DNA of 64,000 bases from Mesorhizobium loti (GTDB lineage: Bacteria; Pseudomonadota; Alphaproteobacteria; Rhizobiales; Rhizobiaceae), in contig NZ_CP033334.1 in NCBI RefSeq assembly GCF_013170705.1, positions 4,627,501 through 4,691,500 on the forward strand, given 5' to 3'. Positions within the stretch are counted from its first letter, which is position 1, and every line of letters starts with the position of its first letter. A program made the translations under genes and the position numbers. Of the stretch, positions 24,370 through 33,408 are shown one piece after another. The notes under the pieces were generated by a model, which was not told where the DNA came from, ran no database searches, and saw nothing but the letters and a program-made list of their open reading frames with translations.

Positions 24370-25923
24370 ATGTCACGCGACACATTCTACATCACGACCG
24401 CGATTTCCTATCCGAACGGCAAGCCGCATATCGGCCATGCCTACGAACTGATCGCCACCGACGCGCTGGCGCGCTTCCAGCGGCTCGACGGCAAGCAGGT
24501 CTTCTTCCTCACCGGGACTGACGAGCACGGCATCAAGATGCTGCAGACGGCGAAGCGCGAAGGCATTTCGGCGCGCGAACTGGCCGATCGCAACGCGGCC
24601 GATTTCAAGCGCATGGCGATCGCGCTCAACGCCTCCAATGACGATTTCATCCGCACCACGGAAGAACGGCACTACGCGTCCTCGCAGGCGATCTGGAAGG
24701 CGATGGATGCCAATGGCGATATCTACAAGGGCGGCTATGCCGGCTGGTACTCGGTGCGCGACGAAGCCTATTACGGCGAGGAAGAGACGGAGGTCCGTCC
24801 CGACAATGTCCGGTACGGGCCGCAGGGAACGCCGGTCGAATGGGTCGAGGAAGAGAGTTACTTCTTCCGTCTCTCTGCCTACCAGGACAAGCTCATTGCC
24901 CTTTACGAAACTCAGCCCGATTTCATCGGCCCGGCGGAGCGACGTAACGAGGTGATGAGCTTCGTCAAGTCGGGGCTGAAGGACCTGTCGATCTCGCGCA
25001 CCACCTTTGACTGGGGCGTGCCGGTTCCGGGCGACGAGAAACACGTCATGTATGTCTGGGTCGACGCCCTGACAAACTACATCACCGGCGTCGGTTATCC
25101 CGATGAAAATGATGGGAAATGGCGTTTCTGGCCGGCCGACGCCCACATCATCGGCAAGGACATTGTGCGCTTCCATGCGGTTTACTGGCCGGCCTTTCTG
25201 ATGTCGGCCGGCATCCCGCTGCCGAAGCGCGTCTTCGGCCATGGCTTCCTGTTCAACCGCGGCGAGAAGATGTCGAAATCAGTCGGCAACGTCATCGACC
25301 CGTTCACCATGGTCGAGCATTACGGTCTCGACCAGGTGCGCTATTTCTTCCTGCGCGAAGTGCCGTTCGGCCAGGACGGCAGCTACAGCCATGAAGCGAT
25401 CGTCAACCGCACCAACGCCGACCTCGCCAACGGCCTCGGCAATCTGGCGCAGCGCTCGCTGTCGATGATCGCCAAGAACTGTGGCGGCGTGGTGCCGAAG
25501 CGCGGAGACCTGACCGATGCCGATAGCACGATCCTGGATCAGGCGGTGGCCGCTCTGGCCACCGCGCGCAAGGCCATGGCCGAGCAAGGCATCCATCTGG
25601 CGCTGGCGGCGATCTTCGCCGTGGTGTCGGAAGCTGATCGCTATTTCGCCGGGCAGGAGCCATGGGCCCTGAAGAAGACCAATCCGGAACGTATGGAAAC
25701 GGTGCTGTGGACGACAGCCGAAGTGGTGCGGCGCGTGGCGGTGATGTGCCAGCCCTACATTCCAGGTTCGGCGACGAAGCTGCTCGACCTGCTGGCGGTG
25801 CCGGCGGACCAGCGTAACTTCGAGCATGTCCACGCCGACTATGCGCTTGTGCCCAGCACGGCACTACCCATGCCGGAAGGCGTGTTTCCGCGTTACGTCG
25901 AACAGCCAGGCGCGAACGCCTGA
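24370..25923 (+). CDS. metG: Methionyl-tRNA synthetase
   Basis: A 517-aa class I synthetase that charges tRNA-Met. The HIGH motif is PHIGHAYE near residue 18, and KMSKS lies in [14 protein letters not shown]. The protein is of the short type, with no C-terminal EMAP-like dimerisation domain, as usual in alphaproteobacteria. The anticodon-binding helical domain is in the last 150 residues. It ends one base into the tatD start (TGATG overlap), so metG, tatD and the MBL hydrolase are probably one transcript. Confidence 0.96.
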   Translation: MSRDTFYITTAISYPNGKPHIGHAYELIATDALARFQRLDGKQVFFLTGTDEHGIKMLQTAKREGISARELADRNAADFKRMAIALNASNDDFIRTTEERHYASSQAIWKAMDANGDIYKGGYAGWYSVRDEAYYGEEETEVRPDNVRYGPQGTPVEWVEEESYFFRLSAYQDKLIALYETQPDFIGPAERRNEVMSFVKSGLKDLSISRTTFDWGVPVPGDEKHVMYVWVDALTNYITGVGYPDENDGKWRFWPADAHIIGKDIVRFHAVYWPAFLMSAGIPLPKRVFGHGFLFNRGEKMSKSVGNVIDPFTMVEHYGLDQVRYFFLREVPFGQDGSYSHEAIVNRTNADLANGLGNLAQRSLSMIAKNCGGVVPKRGDLTDADSTILDQAVAALATARKAMAEQGIHLALAAIFAVVSEADRYFAGQEPWALKKTNPERMETVLWTTAEVVRRVAVMCQPYIPGSATKLLDLLAVPADQRNFEHVHADYALVPSTALPMPEGVFPRYVEQPGANA

Positions 25924-26717
25924 TGCTCGTTGACAGCCATTGCCACCTGGACTTTCCAGATTTCGCCGAGGAGCGGGCGGCCATTGTCGCCCGCGCCAAA
26001 GCGGCCGGTATCGGCCGCATGGTGACGATCTCGACGCGCGTAAAGCGGTTTCAGCAAATCCTTGAAATCGCTGAAACTTTTGATGAGGTTTACTGCTCGG
26101 TCGGCACCCATCCGCATAATGCCGCCGAAGAACTCGATGTCACCGCATCGGACCTTGTTCGTCTTGCCGATCACCCGAAGGTGGTGGCGGTCGGCGAGGC
26201 GGGGCTCGATTACTTCTACGACAAGGCGCCGCGCGATGCGCAGGCGCAGGGCTTTCGCAATCACATCGCGGCGGCTCGCGAGACCGGGCTGCCGCTGGTC
26301 ATCCATTCGCGCGATGCCGATGACGACATGGCGGCCATTCTCGAGGACGAAACAGGGAAGGGCGTCTTCCCTTTCATCCTGCACTGTTTTTCCTCCGGAC
26401 GCCGGCTGGCCGAGGTGGGCGTCTCGCTCGGCGGCTATGTGTCGTTCTCGGGCATCCTGACCTTCAAGAACTCTGCCGAATTGCGCGCCGTCGCCGCCGA
26501 CGTGCCGCATGACCGGCTGCTCGTCGAAACCGACGCGCCATACCTGGCGCCGATCCCATTCCGCGGCAAGCGTAATGAGCCGGCCTATGTCGCGCACACC
26601 GCCAAGGTGCTGGCGGAGACGATTGGTGTCAGCGAAGCTGAAATCGCCGATCTGACGACGAACAATTTCTTCCGGCTGTTCGGCAAGATGCCGCGACCTG
26701 CCGATCTGAGCGCCTGA
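25923..26717 (+). CDS. tatD: TatD family deoxyribonuclease
   Basis: A 264-aa TIM-barrel metal-dependent hydrolase. It starts [11 protein letters not shown] with the HxH metal ligands, then GTHPH, GEAGLDYFYD with the bridging glutamate, LVIHSRDADD, HCFSSG and LVETDAPYLAP with the active-site aspartate. Family members are 3'-5' exonucleases acting on DNA or RNA ends and some have roles in oxidative DNA damage repair. Coupled to metG by overlap. Confidence 0.92.
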   Translation: MLVDSHCHLDFPDFAEERAAIVARAKAAGIGRMVTISTRVKRFQQILEIAETFDEVYCSVGTHPHNAAEELDVTASDLVRLADHPKVVAVGEAGLDYFYDKAPRDAQAQGFRNHIAAARETGLPLVIHSRDADDDMAAILEDETGKGVFPFILHCFSSGRRLAEVGVSLGGYVSFSGILTFKNSAELRAVAADVPHDRLLVETDAPYLAPIPFRGKRNEPAYVAHTAKVLAETIGVSEAEIADLTTNNFFRLFGKMPRPADLSA

Positions 26718-26720
26718 TCG

Positions 26721-27542
26721 ATGACTGACCGGCTGCGCCTGACCATCCTTGGCTGCGGCTCGTCGCCAGGTACGCCGCGCATCACCGGCGACTGGGGCAA
26801 TTGCGACCCGGACAACCCGAAGAACCGGCGCATGCGTACGGCCGTTCTGGTTGAACGGATCGCATCGAATGGCAACCGCACGACCGTCGTCATCGACACT
26901 GGGCCCGACTTCCGCCAGCAGATGCTGATGGCCTCTGTCAGGCGCATTAACGCGGCCGTCTACACGCATCCGCACGCCGATCACATCCACGGCATCGACG
27001 ACCTGCGCGGCTTCGTCCTCGATCAGCGCCAGCGGATCGATATTCACGCCGACGAGCCGACAATGCTGCGGCTGCGCCAGGCGTTCGGCTACTGCTTCGA
27101 GACACCACCCGGCAGTTCCTATCCGCCGATCGTCAATGCCCATATCATCGACCACGCAAAGCCTGTGGTGATCGAAGGAGAGGGGGGTGCCCTCACCCTT
27201 GAACCATTGCCGCAGGTCCATGGCGACATCATCTCGCTCGGGTTTCGCATTGGAGCCCTGGCCTATTGCCCTGACATCAGCGACTTTCCCGACGCCACCG
27301 CCGAGCGGCTGTGCGGCCTGGAGATGCTGGTCATCGACGCGTTGCAGTACAAAACCCACCCCAGCCATCTGTCACTCGGCCAGGCGCTCGGCTGGATCGA
27401 GAAGCTGGCGCCGAGGAATGCCGTGCTGACCCACATGCACGTGCCTCTCGACTATGCCACCGTAATGGCCGAGACGCCGGCCAACGTAGCGCCTGCCTAT
27501 GACGGCATGATGATCGAAATCCCTTACGAATCAGCACGATAG
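26721..27542 (+). CDS. MBL-fold metallo-hydrolase (PhnP-like)
   Basis: A 273-aa metallo-beta-lactamase-fold hydrolase. The metal motif HxHxDH is THPHADHIHGID at about 75. Further ligands lie at LPQVHGD (H) and in the C-terminal HMHVPLDY. The N-terminus has LGCGSSPGTPRITGDWGNCD, the CGSSxGxP start seen in PhnP and related phosphodiesterases. The metG-tatD-MBL order is common in Rhizobiales. The substrate is unknown; a cyclic phosphodiester is likely by family. Three bases separate it from tatD. Confidence 0.85.
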   Translation: MTDRLRLTILGCGSSPGTPRITGDWGNCDPDNPKNRRMRTAVLVERIASNGNRTTVVIDTGPDFRQQMLMASVRRINAAVYTHPHADHIHGIDDLRGFVLDQRQRIDIHADEPTMLRLRQAFGYCFETPPGSSYPPIVNAHIIDHAKPVVIEGEGGALTLEPLPQVHGDIISLGFRIGALAYCPDISDFPDATAERLCGLEMLVIDALQYKTHPSHLSLGQALGWIEKLAPRNAVLTHMHVPLDYATVMAETPANVAPAYDGMMIEIPYESAR

Positions 27543-28051
27543 ATCGATTCTCTCGCGAACCGCAAGTCATGAAATCGTTCAAGCTGGGTAGAAGCCGGAA
27601 AGCCTGGACCTTTCGGGCATGGAGGTTCCGTGGCAATCGGTGCGGCAAGGCTGATGCATGCTGAGGCTTTTTCAGCTGGAAGGTCGCAGCCATGAGCGAA
27701 CGTGACTGACTGGCCCATGGCCACGACGATCTGGTGAGGAAATCCAGGTCGGATGGCGGTGGCATCTGGGCTGCCTCATTTGTCGGTAAGCGCACCGTAT
27801 GCCGTGCACCGTGGAGCAACATCGCGCTGATTTCCTGCGGCAAACCGACCTGGCGCCATCAGCGTCGTATCCAGCCGGATTCCGGCCTGCGGTCCTCATT
27901 GTCGCGCTGCTCACGTCCGTAAGTTCCATAATCTATCTTATGCGACTTTTGTACGCGCACGCTTCGCCCCTGAGCGGCCTCGGACAGCGTGTAAGTTTCA
28001 GCCGAATATGGAGTCTGTTGCGGCGGAGACGAAGCGAGAAAATTGCGGCCG
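27543..28051. other. Intergenic stretch without recognisable genes
   Basis: About 500 bases between two convergent genes. No frame has a ribosome site plus protein-like composition, and no clear hairpin terminator is visible. It marks the left border of the accessory region. Confidence 0.5.
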
Positions 28052-31000
28052 CTATAGTGCGGGCTTCCTTTGTCGCCCCCGAGCCTGTCGTACACCGACG
28101 ACGAAGCCCTTTTGCGCGCACAGGCGAACTGCTGCCGCAAGCGCCGCATCCGCTTCTTCCGGGAGGCCGGCGATGTGGAGAACCTCTCCAAGACCGTCGA
28201 GAACGAAGGACTGGAGGAACAGAAAGTCCGTCGGCTCCGCGATCGCGACAGCCTTCCGTGCCATGCGGAGAGCTCCCTCCACATCGCCCAGACGGACCGA
28301 GATCTTTGACCGAACACATCGCAGCAGGCCTTGCGAATACGTGTCGTCACTGCCGGCGATCCCCTCGCCCAACCGAACGAACGCTTCGGCCTCCTCGTAC
28401 CGGCCTTGGACATAGATGGCTTGGGCGAGGATGCCGGCAATCGTAGGCAACCATGCGAACTCGCCCGTGCGTTGAAGTGTCTTTACACCCCAGCGAAGCT
28501 CCCGCTCGGCGGCTGCCGCGTCGCCCGCCCAGAGCTCGGCCAAGGCGCTCATTTCTGTAAGAGGTCCCGCGCTCCACACGGTCAGTGCGACTTCCTCGAC
28601 CGTTGACCTGGCCTGCGCTATCAACTGCCGCGCCTCGCCAAATCGGCCGCGCATCGCCTCGAGATTCCCCCAGCTGAAGAGCGCCGCCGACATCGCCTTG
28701 CGATCACCCTGCGCCCTGGCGAGCACGTCCTTGCACCGGCCGATCGCCGCCTTGACCGGCATACGGCCAGCCCACACGACAAGCGGCACCCATGAGAGCG
28801 ACTCTAGCCATTCTCTGTCGTTGCCCGCTGCAAACGCATGCGCCGCCGCGCTCTCCCACGCCTCTTCAGAGGCGCCGAAATTACACTTTGTCAGGTGAAA
28901 CAGGCCAAGCAAGGACCAACCCTTGGCCAAGCCGTGCTCGTCGTTCTCCTGCTCGAACATCGATATGGCCTGCCGTGCCTCTCGGTACGCCTCGTCCGCC
29001 CACCCCTCCGGCTCCGACAGGAAGCGCACCCACAGATCGAGAATGAGCGCATGCGCTTGCAGTCGACGATCGGCGGAGGCGGTCGCTGCCTCACGCATCT
29101 GGGCGATCGCGCCACGCGTGCGCTCGAGGTCGCCGGTCTCCAGCAGTGCAAATGCGAGCTCTGGCAAGAGTGCCAGTCGCCCAGGATCGTCGCGAGGGCC
29201 GAGCGAGATGGCGCGCGACAGCATGTTGACCGCGGCGGGCATGTCGCCCCGCGCGAAGGCGCGCTGCCCGGCAGAAGCCAGCGGCACGCTCGCACGTCGC
29301 GCCAGCGACTCGACGCGCTCGTTCGATAGACCGAGCTCCGCGAGAGACTTGTAGGCCCGCTCGAGGTGGTAGCCGACGATCTCTTCGTACTCCCGGGCCC
29401 GCTCACGCATCCTTGCCTCCAGCCATGAGGCGAAGCGCTCATGCATGTGTGCTCGCACGCCCTTCGGGATGCCATTGTAGGCCGCGTCCCCGACGAGGCT
29501 GTGAGTGAAGCGAAAAGCATCCTCCTCCTCCAGGTCCGAACGATCCGGGCGGATCAGCTGCTTTCTCGCCAGCGACTGAAGCTGGCCGCCCACGCGGGGC
29601 CGCTGCTCTTCCGGCGACATCTCCTCGACGGCCCCCCACCAGAAAATGCGCCCGATCACGGATGCTCGCTCGATCACAGAGCGCTCCTCACCGCCGAGCC
29701 GATCCAGACGTGCGTTGATAAGGGCGTTGATCGTGGGTGGAATCGTGAGCCTCGACAGGTGGTCAGCCGCCGTCCACGTGCCGTCGACGGCTATAAGCAA
29801 ACCGTCGTCGATCAGCATCCGCAGCGTCTCCTCCACGAAGAGAGGGTTTCCCTCGGCGGCATCGGCGATCCGCGCGCGGGCCTCGTTCGCGAGCTCCGCG
29901 CCTCCGAGCAAGTTCCGGATCAAGCCATCTGTATGAGCGTCGCTCAGCGAGCGCAGGGTGATGACGGACGCGTTCGCCTTCGACGTCATCCAGCCGGCGC
30001 GGACCTCGAGCAGCTCAGGGCGAGCCAGGCAGAGGAACAAGGCCGGGACGCCGTCCAGCGAATCGACGAGATACTCGAGGAGATCGAGGAACGTCGGCTC
30101 GGCCCAGTGGATGTCGTCGAACACGACGACCAATGGCTGATGCGTTGCCAGCTTGCCGAACAGCTTGCGCACGGCCCAGAACGTCTCTTGAACGCCGGGT
30201 GTCGCGCGGGTGAGGCCCATGAGTGCGGACAGGCGTTCGACGACCAGCGCGGCATCGGGGCCTTCCAGCAACATGCCAATCTTTGCGCGAGCATCGTCGG
30301 GCGAGTGACTGTCCGTTATGCCCGCCGCGGCCTTGAGCACCTCGATGATGGGCCAAAACGTAATCCCCTCGCCGTATGGCAGGCATCGCCCCGCCAAGAC
30401 CGTCGTTATCCTTTCAAGTCGGGGAAGAAATTCACGCGTCAGCCGGGACTTGCCGATTCCCGCCGGGCCCATCACCGTTACGATCTCGCATGATCGAGAC
30501 TTGACCGTCCTTTCGAACATCTCTCCGATTGCGGCGACTTCCTTGTCGCGACCGATCAGAGGGGATTCAAGACCACGGGCAGCGGGGGACGCGGGTGCGA
30601 CATCCATGAGGTTCCACGCGGCGACGAGCTCTGACTTCCCCTTCACGCGAAGCGGCTCTATCGGCGACGTCATCGCGACATCGCGGACCAGCCGATACGT
30701 CGCGTCCCCAATCAGGACCTGCCCTGGCTCGGCAGCCTGTTCGAGCCGGGCAGCAATGTTGACCGCGTCTCCGACCGCGAAAGTTTCGCCCTGGCCCGGA
30801 TCCCCGGCGAGCACCTCACCCGTGGTTATACCTATCCGGATCACGATCCTGGTGCCCCAACGCGCCTCGAACTCATCGTTCAGCCGATGAAGCGCATGAA
30901 GCATTGCAACCGCGGCTCGAACCGCACGCACCGCGTCGTCCTCATGGAGGAGCGGGATGCCAAACACCGCCATGATCGCATCCCCGATGAACTTCTCGGT

Positions 31001-31273
31001 TGTCCCCCCGTGGCCACGAATTACTGCGGCCATCTCCCGAAAGTACTGGGTCATGAGATTACGAAGCGACTCGGGATCGAGCTCATCTCCCAACGCTGTC
31101 GAGCCGACAATATCAGCAAAGAGGACCGTGACCACCTTGCGCGTATCGGCGGCACCGGAAGCTCGTTGGGTCAGCGGCGATTCACAGGACGCACAGAACT
31201 GCAATTCGGCTGCATTGGCAGATCCGCATGTCGAACAGATCGAGCTCCCAGGAGCATATCTCATTGTGCTCAT
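28052..31273 (-). CDS. Class III adenylate/guanylate cyclase - STAND ATPase - TPR regulatory protein
   Basis: A large cytoplasmic protein of about 1073 aa. Order: a zinc ribbon with C13-x2-C16 and C27-x2-C30; a class III nucleotidyl cyclase domain at about 45-225; an AAA/STAND ATPase with Walker A GPAGIGKS (269-276) and Walker B VVVFDDIHWAEP; then about 500 residues of helical TPR-like repeats. The cyclase catalytic set looks complete: metal aspartates D54 (FADIVGS) and D98 (KFIGDAIMAVFG), substrate Lys94, D169, and the transition-state pair N172 and R176 (GDAVNIAARLE). Lys94 with D169 favours ATP, hence cAMP. I chose the ATG at 31273; 31264 and 31327 are alternatives. It is divergent from a small protein/oxidase/Crp group. 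Such fusions are thought to sense a ligand through the ATPase-TPR part. Confidence 0.85.
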   Translation of the reverse strand: MSTMRYAPGSSICSTCGSANAAELQFCASCESPLTQRASGAADTRKVVTVLFADIVGSTALGDELDPESLRNLMTQYFREMAAVIRGHGGTTEKFIGDAIMAVFGIPLLHEDDAVRAVRAAVAMLHALHRLNDEFEARWGTRIVIRIGITTGEVLAGDPGQGETFAVGDAVNIAARLEQAAEPGQVLIGDATYRLVRDVAMTSPIEPLRVKGKSELVAAWNLMDVAPASPAARGLESPLIGRDKEVAAIGEMFERTVKSRSCEIVTVMGPAGIGKSRLTREFLPRLERITTVLAGRCLPYGEGITFWPIIEVLKAAAGITDSHSPDDARAKIGMLLEGPDAALVVERLSALMGLTRATPGVQETFWAVRKLFGKLATHQPLVVVFDDIHWAEPTFLDLLEYLVDSLDGVPALFLCLARPELLEVRAGWMTSKANASVITLRSLSDAHTDGLIRNLLGGAELANEARARIADAAEGNPLFVEETLRMLIDDGLLIAVDGTWTAADHLSRLTIPPTINALINARLDRLGGEERSVIERASVIGRIFWWGAVEEMSPEEQRPRVGGQLQSLARKQLIRPDRSDLEEEDAFRFTHSLVGDAAYNGIPKGVRAHMHERFASWLEARMRERAREYEEIVGYHLERAYKSLAELGLSNERVESLARRASVPLASAGQRAFARGDMPAAVNMLSRAISLGPRDDPGRLALLPELAFALLETGDLERTRGAIAQMREAATASADRRLQAHALILDLWVRFLSEPEGWADEAYREARQAISMFEQENDEHGLAKGWSLLGLFHLTKCNFGASEEAWESAAAHAFAAGNDREWLESLSWVPLVVWAGRMPVKAAIGRCKDVLARAQGDRKAMSAALFSWGNLEAMRGRFGEARQLIAQARSTVEEVALTVWSAGPLTEMSALAELWAGDAAAAERELRWGVKTLQRTGEFAWLPTIAGILAQAIYVQGRYEEAEAFVRLGEGIAGSDDTYSQGLLRCVRSKISVRLGDVEGALRMARKAVAIAEPTDFLFLQSFVLDGLGEVLHIAGLPEEADAALAAAVRLCAQKGFVVGVRQARGRQRKPAL

Positions 31274-31333
31274 GGACTGTACGGCCAGGCCTTGCGGAGG
31301 GCAAGTCCGCCCTCTTGACAGGCCCATATTAGT

Positions 31334-31361
31334 CTAAGATAGTTTAGGGTGGCCTAAGATA
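31334..31361. promoter_or_regulatory. Direct repeats in the divergent promoter region
   Basis: CTAAGATA occurs at 31334-31341 and again at 31354-31361, exactly 20 bases apart (about two helical turns). CTAA-N6-TTAG forms an inverted repeat at 31334-31347. They lie between the divergent cyclase and small-protein genes, ending 15 bases before the small-gene start, so a regulator bound here could act on both. Confidence 0.4.
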
Positions 31362-31376
31362 ACTGGAGGGTGGGCT

Positions 31377-31562
31377 ATGGCAGTAGAATTGCCAGCACAC
31401 GTCAAAAAGTATCTCGACGACATGGAGGTCTCGGCGGATGCCCTCCCAGAGGACGCGTGGGAGACGTTTGCCAGTCTCTCAGGGGGCGAGATAGCCCTTC
31501 TGAGGAAGCTGGGGAAGGACCTGGAGAAAGCAGATACCGGCATCGTCATCAAGGTTCACTAG
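31377..31562 (+). CDS. Small acidic protein (61 aa), unknown function, next to a diiron-type enzyme
   Basis: The ATG at 31377 follows a strong GGAGGG site. The product has no signal peptide or membrane segment and is rich in Glu, Asp, Leu and Lys. A helical central stretch includes PEDAWETFASLSGGE, and the tail reads TGIVIKVH. The pattern 'short acidic protein ending in a short hydrophobic/His tail' resembles, from memory, small proteins that sit in natural-product-like clusters, but I cannot name a family with confidence. It precedes the haem-oxygenase-like gene by 47 bases on the same strand and is probably co-transcribed. It could be a substrate, a partner or a regulator of that enzyme (inference). 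Confidence 0.65.
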   Translation: MAVELPAHVKKYLDDMEVSADALPEDAWETFASLSGGEIALLRKLGKDLEKADTGIVIKVH

Positions 31563-31567
31563 CCAAG

Positions 31568-31605
31568 CTTCTTAATCACCGGGCTACTTCTTAACCACCG
31601 GGATA
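31568..31605 (+). repeat. Two-copy 19-bp tandem repeat between the small gene and the oxidase gene
   Basis: CTTCTTAATCACCGGGCTA (31568-31586) is followed without a gap by CTTCTTAACCACCGGGATA (31587-31605); 17 of 19 bases match. The pair fills almost the whole gap between the 61-aa gene stop and the next start, with the last unit just before the ATG at 31610. Confidence 0.75.
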
Positions 31606-31609
31606 CCGC

Positions 31610-32299
31610 ATGAACGGGATCGAGGTTGGGGCCGTTGCCACGCCGAGCGTTCGTCTCCGGCGGAAGATCGATCTTGTGGTCCAACCATACGCAAAGTCAT
31701 GTCGCACCCTTGTGACGCACCCGAGGCTTGCTGACTTCTGGCCGCAGTTCCTGCTCACCCAGCACCAAATCATCCGTGCAACGGTGCCCTTGACGGAAGC
31801 AGCAGCGGAGCGAGCCGAGAAAATGGTGGCTGTTGACCCTATCGCGCCCGGTCTGGCCCGATATCTGGAGGAGCACATCAAGGAGGAGTTGGGGCATGAT
31901 GACTTGCTGCTCGACGACCTTGAACTGCTGGGTGTGAAGCGGGCGACGGCGCTGAGCCGCATGCCATCTCCCTCGGTCGCGAGCCTGGTGGGAGCGCAGT
32001 ATTACTGGATCCATCACCATCACCCTGTCGCGTTCCTTGGTTTCGTCGCGTTGATGGAGGGACACCCGCCGACACCGACGTTGATCCAGACGCTGATCTC
32101 CGCGACGGGGTTTCCGCATGCGGCTTTCCAGACGCTCGCCGAGCACGGCGAGCTTGATCCCGGACACCGCGACCGGCTCTACCGCACGATCGACGCCCTG
32201 CCCCTGACAGCCGAGCACGAAACCCTCATGGGCATCTCCGCAATGCATGGCGCCACGCTTCTTCCACCCACGATCGAGGAGATCCTCGAACAGGGGTAG
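31610..32299 (+). CDS. Haem-oxygenase-like iron-containing redox enzyme
   Basis: A 229-aa all-helical protein of the iron-containing redox enzyme / haem-oxygenase-like diiron oxidase group (UndA, BesC, SznF relatives; fold shared with TenA and PqqC). The metal ligand pattern of that group is visible: E93-x2-H96 (EELGHDD), E150 (ALMEGH), and H179-x3-D183-x2-H186 (HGELDPGH). Members activate oxygen to cleave C-C bonds, N-oxygenate or desaturate amino- or fatty-acid-like substrates. There is no signal peptide. The substrate is unknown; the 61-aa protein just upstream is an obvious candidate partner. A Crp-type regulator gene follows 24 bases downstream. Confidence 0.78.
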   Translation: MNGIEVGAVATPSVRLRRKIDLVVQPYAKSCRTLVTHPRLADFWPQFLLTQHQIIRATVPLTEAAAERAEKMVAVDPIAPGLARYLEEHIKEELGHDDLLLDDLELLGVKRATALSRMPSPSVASLVGAQYYWIHHHHPVAFLGFVALMEGHPPTPTLIQTLISATGFPHAAFQTLAEHGELDPGHRDRLYRTIDALPLTAEHETLMGISAMHGATLLPPTIEEILEQG

Positions 32300-32323
32300 C
32301 GAGGCGGTAATCGGGAAATCAAC

Positions 32324-33010
32324 ATGGCCTCCGGCAGCGCGAACGATGGAAATGATCTGCCGCGCCTTGCACGGATTGACCCACGCCTGTTCGATCTTCT
32401 CTTCAGCGGCTGCAAAGTCGAACGCTACGCGGCCGGCCAGCATCTCTTCGTTCAGGAAGATCCATCCGATCGCATTTACGGGGTGATGAGCGGGACGGTG
32501 GAGATCTCGATCTATTCGCAGGGAGGCCAGAGGCTGGTGGCCAATATCGAGCTTGCGCACAGCTTGGTCGGAGAGGTTGGCGCGCTCGACGGGCGCCCGC
32601 GCACCGCAACCGCCATCTGCCTCACCGCTTGCGATCTGGCCTCGCTCGGTCGGACGCAACTCTTCGATCGCATTGAAAGAAACCCATCGCTGGCTCGTGC
32701 CATGATTGAGCTGTTGTGCGCACGGCTGCGTTGGATCAGCAGCGAACTTGGGGATCATGCCTTCTTCGGCATTGAGGCGAGGCTGGCAAAGCGATTGGTC
32801 TTCCTGGCTGGCGTAATGGCGGATGGGGCAGGCTGGATACCGATTTCCCAGTCCGAACTGGCGGAATTCCTCGGCGCCACGCGCGAGTCCGTCAACAAGA
32901 CGCTCAACAATTGGCGCGCCCGCTCGATCATCGCAATCAAGCGTGGTGGCCTGCGAGTAACCAATTTTGGCGCTCTTCGTCATCTGGCCGAGACACAGAA
33001 CGACAACTGA
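32324..33010 (+). CDS. Crp/Fnr family transcriptional regulator
   Basis: A 228-aa regulator with an N-terminal cyclic-nucleotide-binding beta-roll (about 20-130) and a C-terminal winged helix (about 165-215; SQSELAEFLGATRESVNKTL is the recognition region). The phosphate-binding cassette of Crp is kept: V82-G-E84 with R93-T94 (GEVGALDGRPRTAT). No Fnr-type N-terminal cysteine cluster is present. It therefore looks able to bind cAMP, which fits the divergent cyclase two genes away. It follows the haem-oxygenase-like gene by 24 bases, probably in one transcript with it. Confidence 0.85.
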   Translation: MASGSANDGNDLPRLARIDPRLFDLLFSGCKVERYAAGQHLFVQEDPSDRIYGVMSGTVEISIYSQGGQRLVANIELAHSLVGEVGALDGRPRTATAICLTACDLASLGRTQLFDRIERNPSLARAMIELLCARLRWISSELGDHAFFGIEARLAKRLVFLAGVMADGAGWIPISQSELAEFLGATRESVNKTLNNWRARSIIAIKRGGLRVTNFGALRHLAETQNDN

Positions 33011-33126
33011 AGCCGCCAGTTCACAAGGGTTGTAATGAGTGCCGCCAAATCGGATCCTGACAGTCCGTGGAAATGCCGCCTGAGGCGGGAGAGCGGTGGC
33101 GCTGACCACCGCTCTCCACTTGTATC

Positions 33127-33408
33127 TCAGTTGCGGCAATTGGGGCCGACAGGGTCATACTGGTGCGGGCTGACCCCCATGCAACTGGAGTTCGAAACGC
33201 CACCAGCCAACCCGATCGATCCGGTCGATCCTGTCTGGAACCCATACACCGCCTCTTCCGAAGCCAATGGATGTTGGCCCTTGACCTCTCCCGGGGCCTC
33301 GAAGTCGCCATTGTCGGCACGAAGGCTGTGGACGAAGGTCGAGTCGATCGCGAATGAAGGCGCCGTGAGCATAAGCAACGCTGATGCAGCTGTAATGATC
33401 TTGTACAT
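33127..33408 (-). CDS. Small exported protein of unknown function (93 aa)
   Basis: The start at 33408 (MYKIITAASALLMLTAPSFA) has AAGGAGATC upstream and a clear signal peptide of 20 residues. The mature protein is about 73 residues, Gly/Ser-rich, with EAVYGFQTGSTGSIGLAGGV and two cysteines near the C-terminus (SSCMG and PNCRN). I do not recognise a family. It converges with the Crp gene, whose stop is 117 bases away. An AT-rich region with repeats lies upstream. Confidence 0.65.
   Translation of the reverse strand: MYKIITAASALLMLTAPSFAIDSTFVHSLRADNGDFEAPGEVKGQHPLASEEAVYGFQTGSTGSIGLAGGVSNSSCMGVSPHQYDPVGPNCRN

Noticed and set aside
31274..31376. Crp-type box TGTGA-N6-TCACA in the divergent cyclase promoter
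   Set aside because: No sequence close to the consensus was found by eye; only the CTAAGATA repeats stand out.
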